Of a stretch of 64,000 nt of DNA, positions 20,627 through 30,761 are shown piece after piece. Positions within the stretch are counted from its first letter, which is position 1, and every line of letters begins with the position of its first letter. Below the pieces are notes generated by a model, which did not search any database, was not told the origin of the DNA, and worked only from the letters and a program-made list of their open reading frames with translations. The DNA is from Acytostelium subglobosum LB1 (lineage: Eukaryota; Evosea; Eumycetozoa; Acytosteliales; Acytosteliaceae), in the NCBI RefSeq assembly GCF_000787575.1, contig NW_012236507.1, forward strand, positions 130,253 to 194,252, written 5' to 3'. Position numbers and translations under genes: made by a program.

Positions 20627-21310
20627 CTAGTATCTCATACCTTTGGACTCATCAACAGCGTCACTCGACGATGATGGTGATGGCAACACCAACTGTGATG
20701 GGTCTTTGTTGTCAATGAGCACGCTGTTCAATATATAATCGACACGCTTCTTGACTGTAGCCTCGTCTTCGGACGATGATGATGTGTTGCCACTTTGATT
20801 GCGACCATCTACTATTGCTTGGGTCAGAGCATTAATCAGTGACTCCTTGCTCTGCTTCAGTTCGTCACGTTGCTCGACCAGCTGACGAAGACGCTCCCAC
20901 TCGCCGTCAAACTCCTTCTGTGCCTGTTGCTTGCGCCAGTAGTCGCGTGCGAATACGATGCCGCCCAGCAAAGCGCAGATACCAACCAGCAGTATAGTCT
21001 TGCGCTCACCAGCCTGATGTTCCTCAAACTCCTCTCTCTGACGACGCATGTTCTCCTCTGTGATCTTGATCTGTTCTTGCAGCGACTCCTCGCTCATGCC
21101 CTGTGTCATCTTTCTAAGTTTCTCCTCAGTGTCTCGCAGATGTTCTTGCTCTTGTCTAACGTCTTTATGCTTTGATGATGATGATGATGTGGAGGAGTAT
21201 GATAGAGACTTGTGTAGCAAGGGTCTGGCGATAGACATTGCTCCTGTTGATGATATCGATTGCCACATCAGAGGGCATGTTTGTTTCAATGATCTACCCA
21301 ATGTCAGCAT
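20627..21310 (-). CDS. mitochondrial-type single-pass membrane protein with coiled coil
   Basis: Intronless, 227 aa. The first ~45 residues are rich in Arg, Lys and Ser and nearly free of acids (MLTLGRSLKQTCPLMWQSIS), as in mitochondrial presequences. A long charged helix follows (DTEEKLRKMTQGMSEESLQE; ENMRRQREEFEEHQAGERK), then one membrane helix (TILLVGICALLGGIVFARDY) and a second coiled segment (EWERLRQLVEQRDELKQSKE). The C-terminus is Ser/Asp-rich. Location in the inner membrane is inferred. I do not recognise a named family. Confidence 0.65.
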   Translation of the reverse strand: MLTLGRSLKQTCPLMWQSISSTGAMSIARPLLHKSLSYSSTSSSSSKHKDVRQEQEHLRDTEEKLRKMTQGMSEESLQEQIKITEENMRRQREEFEEHQAGERKTILLVGICALLGGIVFARDYWRKQQAQKEFDGEWERLRQLVEQRDELKQSKESLINALTQAIVDGRNQSGNTSSSSEDEATVKKRVDYILNSVLIDNKDPSQLVLPSPSSSSDAVDESKGMRY

Positions 21311-21416
21311 TGTTCTCTATCTGTATCTGTATATATTTTGTGTAGGGCTGATTGATTAATGATTAATTGCTGGATTGATCATCAATTTCTTCAGAAATAT
21401 GCGAATGCGTGTGCCA

Positions 21417-21456
21417 GGGCGAGGGCAAGGGCAAGGGCGAGGGTTGAGGGCGAGGG
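21417..21456 (+). repeat. G-rich tract with seven GGG runs (quadruplex-prone)
   Basis: Seven GGG triplets spaced by 2-4 nt, built from GGGCAA/GGGCGA/GGGTTGA units, lie between the mitochondrial membrane protein start and the aminotransferase stop. A similar GGGCAA array occurs at 52156-52187. Confidence 0.75.
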
Positions 21457-21479
21457 TTGAAGGTACTCCTCAATCATAT

Positions 21480-22857
21480 TTAATACAACTTATTTAACTT
21501 TAGTAAGGCCTTGTTGGCATTGTCTAATACTTGATCTTGCTTGCAGAAGGTGAAGCGAGCGTAGTTGGCAGCTTCGTGAGCATGCTCGTCACTGTAGAAG
21601 GCGGATGGAGGGATGGCCGTCACTCCAATGTCGGTGGTCAGCCAACGACAGACATTCCAATCACGCAAATGCTTGCCAATGCCTGTGATCGATGTGTTCT
21701 GACCTTGATCACCCTTGAGTTTGATCTTGGAAGTGTCGGCCAAGATGAAATAGGTGCCCTGAGGACACACCGGGTCCAGACCAGCTTCAGTCAGTCCCTT
21801 GAAAAGTCGGTCGCGCTTGCCCTGGTACATCTCGCGCAACTTCTCATAGTAGCCTTGCTTGCCGGCGTTCTCAAATGCAACGGCAACTGCCTCCTGGCTC
21901 ATCGTGGACACGCTGAACGGGATGTACTGATGGGTGTTGGCAATCGCTGTGATGATGGGCTTGGGGCCAATGACCCAGCCGATCTTCCAGCCGGTCGAGC
22001 TGAATGTCTTACCCGAGCTGCACACGGTGACCGTGCGCTCAAACATGCCAGGCAGTGTGGCGACACGCGTGTGCTTGGCATCGTCGAATGTCATGAACTC
22101 GTAGACCTCATCACTGACGAGGACGATGTTGGGGTGTCGCTTTACAATGTCGCATAGACGCATCAGCTCCTCGCGAGACCATACCTTGCCCGTTGGGTTG
22201 TGCGGGTTGTTGATGAGGATCATCTTGGTCTTGGGAGTGATTGCGCGTTCCAGCTCGCTCCAGTCGATCTGCCACTGTGAAGCAAGACGCGCACCATCTG
22301 CTCCGCGTGCACCGCGCTCCTTGAGTGACACGTATCGCAGCTCGCCACCAGCCATCAGCACGGCACCCGTGTAGATGTCAAAGAATGGCTCCATCAAGAT
22401 GACCTCATCGCCACGGTTGACAATCGATTGGATCGTCGCAAACAGACCTTCTGACGCGCCTACAGTAGTGGCGATCTCTGTCAATGGGTCGAGCTGACGA
22501 TCAAAGAGTGACGAGTATGTGTTGGCCAGTGCATTCACTAGTCTCATATGTCCAGCACTACGTGTGTACTGATGGAAGCCACCTTGATCCAGAGTCCTAC
22601 GCAGGGCATTGATCAATAGCTCAGGTGGGTCAAAGTCAGGGAAGCCCTGTCCCAAGTTGATGGACTTGTGTTTCATGGCCAATGGTGAGAACTCTATTGA
22701 TTGATTGATTAATTGGTGAGGGAATGAGTGATGGTCATGGGATCATTCCATCTTCATCGTCATACTTACCTGACCATACTGAGGGCGCGAATGAACTCAC
22801 TTGCACACTTGGCTTAAAGACAAAGTTGGACAATGGTGTTAATGACTTCCTGATCAT
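21480..22857 (-). CDS. PLP-dependent class I aminotransferase, kynurenine/glutamine transaminase type
   Basis: Two exons (22857-22770, 22693-21480) give 433 aa. Exon 1 encodes a basic, Ser-rich leader (MIRKSLTPLSNFVFKPSVQV) suggesting mitochondrial import. Diagnostic blocks: NLGQGFPDFDPPELL; TVGASEGLFATIQSIVNRGD; EPFFDIYTGAVLMAGGE; INNPHNPTGKVWSREEL; LVSDEVYEFMTFD; and the PLP-binding Lys in SSGKTFSSTGWKIGWVIGP. The C-terminal Arg for the substrate carboxylate lies in NYARFTFCKQ. Such enzymes convert kynurenine to kynurenic acid and act on glutamine or cysteine conjugates with 2-oxo acids as acceptors. Length and motifs agree with KAT/CCBL; exact substrate is inferred. Confidence 0.92.
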
Positions 22858-23899
22858 GATGGATGTTGTATATGTATAAAGTTTGAACTTGATGTTCTAC
22901 ATCTAAATGACAAAGTTGATGATGAATATTCTTTCATCCACTCAATCAAAAAGTTGGGACTGTGCCAGTTCCAAGGCCAACCACATCCCATCACTCATTC
23001 AATCAAAATTGATCAATTAATCCATTAGACAGATACAATACTTATAAGTATACTATAGTGATAATCATAGCTTATTCAATCAGTGAGTAGCAAGTATGTA
23101 TAAGTGATAAGCCATCATCCAGGTTTAACTTGTGGGCGTGCCTGTACATTGATTGGAAGGCAACTTACAAGGTGTATCGAGACTTGAGCCATGTACTTTG
23201 GTGCATGGACAGAGAGTATGTGTACTCTGAACTTACAAGTTGTGTTCCGTACCATACCCAACAAACACATCTGCAGCATACCCCAACAATATTATCGATA
23301 TAGATTGATAGATACCAATTGATCGCCCAATAATCAATGATTACCAAGGCCTTGGTATGTTGGCTGGTGTTCCCCATTTGATTGATGGATGGGTACCTTC
23401 CAAAGTTCAAATGCATTATTGCATTCATGCATTCCCTTTGTTTGTTTGTATGAATGAGTGATTGATGGGGAAAGTGAATGATGGATGATGGAGCGAGTAT
23501 CTGTTCAAAGTTATCCAATCAGAGTAGATGTTGAAGTATGTTGAAAAATTATTTGAACAGAGCTAGGTCCAAGTGGCCTTGGCCAATCACTCTGCAAAGA
23601 TTGGACCTCCGATTCCCACTTGGCAATGATCACTGTGTGTTTGAGGGTTGTTGAGTGTGTTTGATGATACCCCACTGATTGATCAATCACTCAATAAACA
23701 GATCCATTTACATAGCCAATGATCATTGAATATCATGAGTCCATGAATGAGTGAATGTTAATGATCATCAGTCCAGCGCTAAACTACCAACCATTCTATC
23801 AATCAATCACTCAAACAAACATTCATTCACATTCAATCAAAGAGATACAGCCAGGCCAGTCACTTCACCCACTCAATCAATCAATCAAACAATCAATCA
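22858..23899. promoter_or_regulatory. divergent promoter region (aminotransferase / BTB-WD gene)
   Basis: About 1.04 kb between divergent genes. It carries many scattered TCAATCAA/ATTGATT tetranucleotide repeats, GGCCTTGGCC-like elements and a 16-bp perfect palindrome at 23342-23357. A 117-codon minus-strand frame (23165-23518) has no domain and is probably chance. Confidence 0.5.
23342..23357. repeat. 16-bp perfect palindrome TACCAAGGCCTTGGTA
   Basis: Perfect, spacer-free palindrome in the divergent promoter, about equally far from both starts. CCAAGGCCTTGG suggests a dimeric factor site. Confidence 0.7.
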
Positions 23900-26346
23900 A
23901 TGATGTCAACAGACACTGGCAGTAGCTCAAGGAGCTTGGTCAAGTTAAACATTGGCGGCACAAAGTATCTTACAACACGCGACACTCTGTTGAGTGCACA
24001 GAGCACATTCTTTACAGCTTTGTTGAGTGGAAGTTGTGGAAATGCGATGGACAGCGACGGCCACTACTTTATCGATAGAGATGGAGACATCTTTGCACAT
24101 ATATTGAGCTACATGCGCACGGGATACTTCAACGCCAGCGATCACATACAACAGAGACGCGCACTGATATACCGCGAAGCAGACTTTTACGGAATACGTT
24201 CACTAATCTCGTTGCTGGAACCGGCAACATGTTCAGCCGGCGGTCATCACTTTGTGGCCTCCATCACCACACGCGAGAATCGCTCGCCCATAACCAACGC
24301 CATCACCAAGGCCAACTTCCTAATCATAACCTATGCCGATGGTGCCATTGAATGTTGGGTGTAAGTATCTCAATGCTCCAGTCACGTGATTGATCCCAAC
24401 CCTTACCTTGCCCTCCATCTCTTCCCTCTACCGTCCATTCTTCCGATGACCCTCAGGTACAAAGGACTATCTTATCACTGGGCTCTGTTCTTCACGCTGC
24501 ATAGCAAGCTGCCACACCTCAATGGACTGGTGCTGTCAATCACAAAGAACAAATACAATGAAGTTGCCAATCTGATACTTTGTGGATTCACCAAAGACAA
24601 GCAAGTGGCACTCTGGAAGATCAAAGTGGAATACATTCAGTTCCAGGCTATGATTGTAAGTACCCATCACTCCACTCCTTGATCATGGTCTAGTGTACCA
24701 ACCCTCCATCACTGGTATAGATCAGGGAACATGTATTTAGCGTCGAGCATTACATCCACTTCATTCATTTCTTGGTCAATGGTTACTTCTTAGCCATCGT
24801 ATCAAAGCTTGGCAAGTTGACAATTGTGGACATTGCCAATGATCAACAGACACCAACTCCTGGAGTGGCGCCACTCCTACAAGCTCTACAGCCACAGACA
24901 ACTCAGACAACACAGTCCCAACAACAACAACAATTGCCTCCACTTCAGATGAAGACATTGACAATCGATCATCAGGTGACAGCCATCGCAGACATTGAGT
25001 ACTCTTTGTACTTGGGATGTAGTAATGGCACGGTCATTGAGCTCAAACAGAACATTAGGGACAACTGGGACTGGAAACTCGAGGAAGTTTACAAGCTCAA
25101 CAACGTCGAGTATCTTCACAACCCGATGTTTGCATCGCCCGCCAACTCTGAGGGCATGATCATTGGCCAGAAACTGCGCAACTTGGACTTAGGCCTTGAC
25201 GATCATTCATCTGGCGGCCCGCCAATCCCTCACACACGCACCGCCTCCATGCCCGACGACGGCGAGCTTGTCAGCGCAGAGTCACTGCTGCGCACATTCG
25301 ATCATTCCTCACCCGACAAGATCATCACGTGCATCTCAATCGCCAACATTCAGCTGGGCGCCGTAGGTAACGGCCGCGCAGCAATGGTCATTGGCACACT
25401 TGAGGGCACAGCCCACCTTTGTTTCCGAGCGACACGCGGCCGCACCGACCCCTACATGCCAGGCGCCAAGATGGTCATCACCGATGCCGGTGCCAAGCTG
25501 CATGGCACCACACACCAACTCGACCCGATCACCAGCGTCGTCGTATCTGGCGGCAACGAGGGCGTGTTCATCACCGCACACACACAACAGCGACTCACCA
25601 AGTCATGGCAGTACAAGTACACCAACCCCACCTACCCTCACATGATCAAGTGTCTGAGCGTGCACTCATTGGTCGCCAGCAACGGCTTTGCAGCCCCCGC
25701 CTACGCCGACATTGCCAAGTTCAAGTGCTTCCACCACCTGCACTACGCGACGCCCAAGTCACAGGGCATACATGTGCCGCTGCTCAATCACACCAACTCA
25801 TTCCAGTCGTCCACTGTCTCGCAGGATGGATCGTCATCTGGTTCGCCCACCAACGGTGGCCACCATCACTTCATCAATGGCACAATCAAGAAGAACTCAT
25901 TGGCTTCACAACATCGATCGTCGTCGGGCAGCCACAACACTGGCGGGGGGACGACAGGAGGCAGCGGCGGGTCCAGTCCCCAAATCACACCCAACTTCAC
26001 ACCAGAAGAGCCGGACAATCCGCGATTGAGTGTTTCGCCCTACAACCAGGTGTATCTGAGTACGGGCGAACCAGGTGGCAGTCGCGAGTTGGTCGTCTAC
26101 GCGCAGAGCCATCGAAGACTAGGTGAAGCGTTGCCAACCAATGTCGAGCTGGGCACGGCAATGACCATGCCACTGGCACGTATCCCACTGATTGACAGCA
26201 CGCCCATCATCAAGGTGCTCACCGTCACGTTTGGTGGCGTCGACCCTGTGCTCAGCGACCTAGCCTACCTCATGTTGACCATCCACGAGTCCAATGGTGT
26301 CTACTGTTGGGATCTGCGAGATATCGATGACTCATTCGCAAAGTGA
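23900..26346 (+). CDS. BTB/POZ-WD40 protein of the KCTD3/SHKBP1 family
   Basis: Three exons (23900-24360, 24457-24655, 24721-26346) join to 761 aa. Residues ~12-110 form a T1-type BTB domain (VKLNIGGTKYLTTRDTLL; YFIDRDGDIFAHILSYMRTG; EADFYGIRSLISLL). The rest is a beta-propeller-like region (FLIITYADGAIECWV; CGFTKDKQVALWKIKVEYIQ; YSLYLGCSNGTVIELKQN; YLMLTIHESNGVYCWDLRDI) interrupted by Gln/Thr, Gly/Ser and His-rich inserts (residues ~260-290 and ~580-650). The same BTB plus WD arrangement occurs in animal KCTD3, an HCN3-channel partner, and SHKBP1. KCTD-type BTB domains often recruit Cullin-3, which is inferred here. ATG 23903 directly follows the first ATG. Confidence 0.85.
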
Positions 26347-27546
26347 TTATAAAAGATACATGTATTATTATTATTATTATTGATTGATACTTTGACCAAG
26401 TTTGTTGTTGTTGTCATTGAAGGGTTGGCGTCGTCTCTCCCAGAGACCTTTGGCGATCGCCAAAGTATTCGCCAAAGTATACTTTGGTGAGTGACAAAGT
26501 AATCGACAGGAACAACAAACGATGTCATAGACCACTGCCATTGACAACCCTGGAGAAGAAATATTACATCCACCGACCAAGGGTATATTTGGATCATGGT
26601 AACACCATTGAGACAAGGCAATAACCCATTTCTTATTGATTAATGGTTAATCCAACAACATTGTTGTTGTTGTCAACATCTTTGAAGAGTTCAGAGAGCA
26701 GCACTATGATCACCAACAATCCAAAGAGAGAGAGATAGAGTTAAAGTTAGAGTGTGTTCACAATATTTGAATGAATGAGCGAGTGAATGAATGAGAGTAT
26801 GAAGGTGAGATAGTATGAAAGGACGCGTTCAAATACTAATGACTATTGTACAACTTGACCAACCAAATAGGTAGGTGTACATGTCTGAACTTGATATTAT
26901 CACTTTTGGGCTTGCAGCAGCAACAGCTGACTCCCATTAGTCAAGGTGCACTGCCCATCCCATGGTAAGCAAAAGGCAAATAGAAGAGTGAGCTGCTCTC
27001 TGACGCAACCTTCGTGTGTGTGTGTTTGTGGATTCAACTTCCAGCTCCATTCCATGTTATAACTCTCTCCTCTCTTTCTCTCTAACTGAATGAATCACAA
27101 CAACACATAATAATGATCGTGCGACCAACTTAAGGTCACTTTAAGATCTGAGATTCGGACAATCTACAGGGCGTTCAATGAAAAAATCCATCATCACGGT
27201 GCACTGTAAATTATGATATGATGGGTGTGTTTGTGGTAGGATTGATCAATCAATTCAAGTTTACCCAACACACAAGCCTTGCGAAGTGGGCAGGGCATAG
27301 GTGGGAGTTAGTTTCTTGTTTGGTCTTTGATGAGCTAAGGAATGCAAGCTGCTTCGACTCAAAGGTGGTGATATTTTAGACATGTGTGGTCCCAAAACAA
27401 TTGATTTGAATTAAATGTTCACTTAAAGTACTCCAAGGAATGATCAAATGAATGACGACCAACTGATATTTAACATCATCAAGTCAAACAGTCACTAATC
27501 ATATCAAACATATCCAAATTATAACTAATATATACACTTTTAAAGA
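26347..27546. other. 1.2-kb spacer with a palindrome cluster
   Basis: No supported gene. At 26448-26487 two perfect palindromes (18 and 16 bp) overlap a tandem 12-bp repeat. A minus-strand frame over this region is spurious. From ~26660 to 27540 there are scattered TGAATGAA and GAGAGAG repeats and the promoter of the His-rich gene, AT-rich from 27370. Confidence 0.5.
26448..26487. repeat. tandem perfect palindromes with direct repeats
   Basis: CTTTGGCGATCGCCAAAG (26448-26465) and CCAAAGTATACTTTGG (26472-26487) are both perfect palindromes. TCGCCAAAGTAT occurs twice head to tail at 26457-26468 and 26469-26480. The block lies ~100 bp past the stop of the BTB-WD gene. Confidence 0.85.
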
Positions 27547-27852
27547 ATGGTAAGTTGTGTTATCTTTATTTCCAATTACCTCAATCAATCATATCACTAA
27601 CATTCAATGATGGATCATCCAACTACTACTTAGACTCACCACTACGTTACTTACTGGCACCACGACGGCCGTCTCCACCACCAGACTCATCACCATGAGC
27701 ATGATGCCCACAAGGAGTACGAGCACAAGAGAGCCCACGGACACTCATGCGCTGTCCTGCATCACGGCAACGTCGTCCACATCCACCACGGTCATCATGG
27801 TCACCAGTTCGAGCATGAGATCAAGCACCACTTCAGCCACCACGGCTGGTAA
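27547..27852 (+). CDS. 73-aa histidine-rich protein; start codon isolated in its own exon
   Basis: The coding part of exon 1 is only ATG (27547-27549), followed directly by GTAAGT. After an 84-bp intron ending in TTAG, exon 2 (27634-27852) encodes 72 residues and TAA. The product is 73 aa with 27 His (37%), arranged as HH and HHH clusters between Tyr/Trp/Gly/Glu (HHYVTYWHHDGRLHHQTHHH; VVHIHHGHHGHQFEHEIKHH). Codon use is strongly C-ending, as in highly expressed dictyostelid genes, and there is no stop in this frame, so the reading is not chance. No signal peptide or membrane helix; one Cys. Metal (Zn, Cu, Ni) or pH-dependent binding is inferred from composition. It does not match hisactophilin, which has a beta-trefoil of ~118 residues. 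Family not recognised. Confidence 0.75.
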
Positions 27853-28215
27853 ACCACCAGTCTACTAGTCTAGTCTCTGTCTCGCCACACAGACAACAAG
27901 ACAATAAACACCAAAAGTACACATCTCTGTTGCAGCAGAAAGTGTGCATATTTGGTCAGTTGTACAACTAAACTAAAAAGTTTGATTGATTGATTGATTG
28001 CAGCACATGGATGGATAGGAGTAACAATCACTTCCCAATCGGGATAGGGGTACATGTTCAACTCACACACTGGCATCCTTCATTCATTCATTCTCCCACT
28101 CACTCACTTCACTCTTTCATTCACTCACTTCATTCATTCATTCACACTTTGACTTGTTATTACAACAAGGTAGAGATAGGTATTACATTATAATCAATCA
28201 ATCAAACAAATAATA
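27853..28215. other. spacer between His-rich gene and LMBD1
   Basis: About 360 bp with TTCATTCACTCA-type repeats (28078-28150), then an ordinary AT-rich promoter. The short open frames here encode only translated repeat. Nothing else seen. Confidence 0.5.
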
Positions 28216-30006
28216 ATGTTAAATATTGGCTTTGGCTGGGCCTCTTTGGTCTTGGTCGGTGTTGTATGTATAGAACGAACGAATGAGCCCATTACATATG
28301 GTCGGGCCGGACAACCTTACAGGTTCAATCATTAATTAATAAATTAATATATATATATTGACTAACACAACACTAACATATAACATTAGTTTACAGTATT
28401 ATTGAATATATTCATTGTGAAGTACTACTCGGATAGACATCAATCAGAGACACTCACTACTGTTGTAACAGTGATTGCATTATCCATCACACTGTTATGT
28501 GTGTTGGTCATCCCAGTAGACATACTCAATGTCTCCACAATGTCAAATGCAGCAGGCAATCATACAATCAATCAACATGATATTGATCAACGCAATCTAT
28601 CAATTGCAGTCACCTACTATAGTAAGTAACTGTAATCAATCTTATTACTACTCCTTCATTCATTCACTGACTCCAAACAATCTACAGTACTATACTCATT
28701 GATCATACTGTTTGCATTGATCATCATACCATTCGTTTACTTCTATTATGAAGAGGATGATGTAGACGTATCGATAAGGGATAGGGTGGTTGGTGCGTGT
28801 AAGTACACTGCCTTCCTTGTGGTCTTCACCGTTGTGATGCTTGTCGTGGGCATCTTCATCAGACCGGGCTCGAGCAAGCCTGTTGGCAATGAGAATGTAA
28901 AGGATTGGATCCAAACAGAGATACTTAGTCAGAACGCTGCACAAGGCTCACTCATGTTCTCCGTGGCTATCCTCACACTGCTCGGCTTTGTCGTGTGGAT
29001 GGTGTACACTGCCTATGGCCTGGCGGCCATGCCCATCGACATGATCAAAGGCATGCGTCGCCTCTCTGACGATCGTCGACAGATCAGCGAGAGTCTCTAC
29101 GACACGCGCTCACAAGCCAGCTACTACTCGTCCAAGTACGCAAGCGGCAAGACCATGTCGGCCAAGGAGGAGCACACACTCAGCTTGCTCCGATCCAAAG
29201 AGAGAGCGTTGGAGAAGCACTCAGAGAGGATGGAGGCCTCCCACTCGGGTCTGCGAAGAATATTGATCGTCTTCAAACCATTCACATTCATCTTTGGATT
29301 CTTCTTCCTCTTGGTCTCCATTCTCATTGTCATTTCAATCATGCTCTCACTGATTGACAAGGTCACCAACTCAATCTGTGGATCGTCCTGTGGCTTCCTC
29401 ACCGACTATCCAAAGCTCAAGAACCCAATCGATCTCTTGCTACAGTCCACCGCACCAGTATGTTACCCACGCTCATTCATTCTATCAATCAATCATACTA
29501 ACCTCTGCTCTTAGTATTTCCCACTGGATTATATCATCTTGGGATTGTTCATTGTGTATATCTATGCAGTGACAGTGTCTGGCGTCGTGAAGATTGGTAT
29601 TAGATTCCTCTGGATCAAGTTATATGAGTTCAATGCACAAAAGACAATGCCACAGGGCTTGCTACTGTGCTCCATACTCTTAATGCTGTCCAACCTCTGC
29701 CTCAACCTGCAGATTGTTCAGCTTGCCCCTCAGTACTCAATGTTTGGCACACAAGTCTGGTACAACGCCACCAGCGACTCAATCGAGCCCTGCTCAATCA
29801 ATGCGCCAGCAGACTCGTGTGTCATGACTCAGATCGGCCTGATCACCTCGCGCATCGTGATGGGCACCAACTTCTTTGGCATCATCTACTACTATGCCAC
29901 TTGGGCAATCATTGGCGCATTCCTCATTGGCTCAATCATAGCTGTTGTCAAACGTCGTCGATCAAACATCGTATCATACGCAGATGATAGTGATGAGGAG
30001 ATATAG
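28216..30006 (+). CDS. lmbd1: LMBD1-like lysosomal membrane protein (LMBR1 family)
   Basis: Four exons (28216-28263, 28390-28621, 28688-29457, 29515-30006) give 513 aa. The first exon encodes MLNIGFGWASLVLVGV and supplies the first membrane helix. The typical LMBD1 N-terminal signature follows (FIVKYYSDRHQSE...LVIPVDI). About nine membrane helices, a basic cytosolic loop (MRRLSDDRRQISESLYDTRS) and an acidic end (YADDSDEEI) fit LMBRD1. In animals LMBRD1 with ABCD4 releases cobalamin (vitamin B12) from lysosomes; a similar role is inferred. The start was chosen because the frame at 28390 is open only after an acceptor, and the 28216 exon joins it in phase with GTATGT/TTAG sites. Confidence 0.88.
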
Positions 30007-30761
30007 ATGGATAGATTGATGGATAGACCCCTTACAGATTAGATGAATGGCATGTCTCGTGTGTCCAACCTTCCATCAACACTCAACTAAATGTATATAA
30101 CAAATTATTTAATATTGAATATTGTCCGCCCCCAACGAATGATATCTCCATTATCTTTTCATTACTTCCACCAATCAGATGTCATCGTTCCATTGGACCG
30201 GTCTACGACAACTTCAGTGTGCGCCACGAACAGTGTGGCGATCGATCGATTCATATCAAATGGAGTGCCAAAGGTTGGTCATCCATCCACATTCAAATCC
30301 GGCGATGTCATCCGCAGCGACCTACCAATGTCTTCTGATGGCACGTCAATCACCACCTCACACTCAGGCGCATTCACCATCATTCACTTTGTGATTGCGA
30401 ACACACACACACACATGATCACTTCAACATGGACGACATCAACACAAAACACACACATACACACTGTCTGACTTTGGGTTGTAGTTGACCAGACAACCAT
30501 CATGTCAATCACCCACAACCCTGGGTGATCACTGTCTTGACTGACTATCGACATGGAGCATACATCAGTCAATCCCATCCATCTATACAACTGCCACTAC
30601 TACCCACCACCTCCATTCAACGACCAACACAGCTGATTGACACTACTACCTACTGCTACAGTAAGTGTGTTTGGTTAGCAAGAGATTAGATCATAGGGAA
30701 ATCATTGGTAGTGGAAATCAATCAATCAATCATTCAATCAACTCAAACAGACTCAACAAGG
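30007..30761. other. spacer and 5' UTR of the CudA-like gene, with a UTR intron
   Basis: No coding gene supported. A donor at 30661 (ACA|GTAAGT) and an acceptor near 30750 (AAACAG|ACTC) suggest a ~90-bp intron in the 5' UTR, only 12 bp before the ATG. ATCACCCA and TGGGTGAT near 30508-30530 form an 8-bp hairpin stem. A CA-rich microsatellite lies near 30400-30470. Confidence 0.45.

Noticed and set aside
23165-23518. 117-codon minus-strand frame between divergent genes
   Set aside because: Composition follows local repeats, with no domain or signal peptide and no splice context.
30091-30471. 126-codon plus-strand frame upstream of the CudA-like gene
   Set aside because: Contains CA-repeat translation and a hairpin; no recognisable domain. 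More likely spacer or UTR.
30511-30518. DUSE-like ACCCACAA
   Set aside because: No RNA structure about 63 nt downstream; part of a small hairpin with CA-rich DNA.
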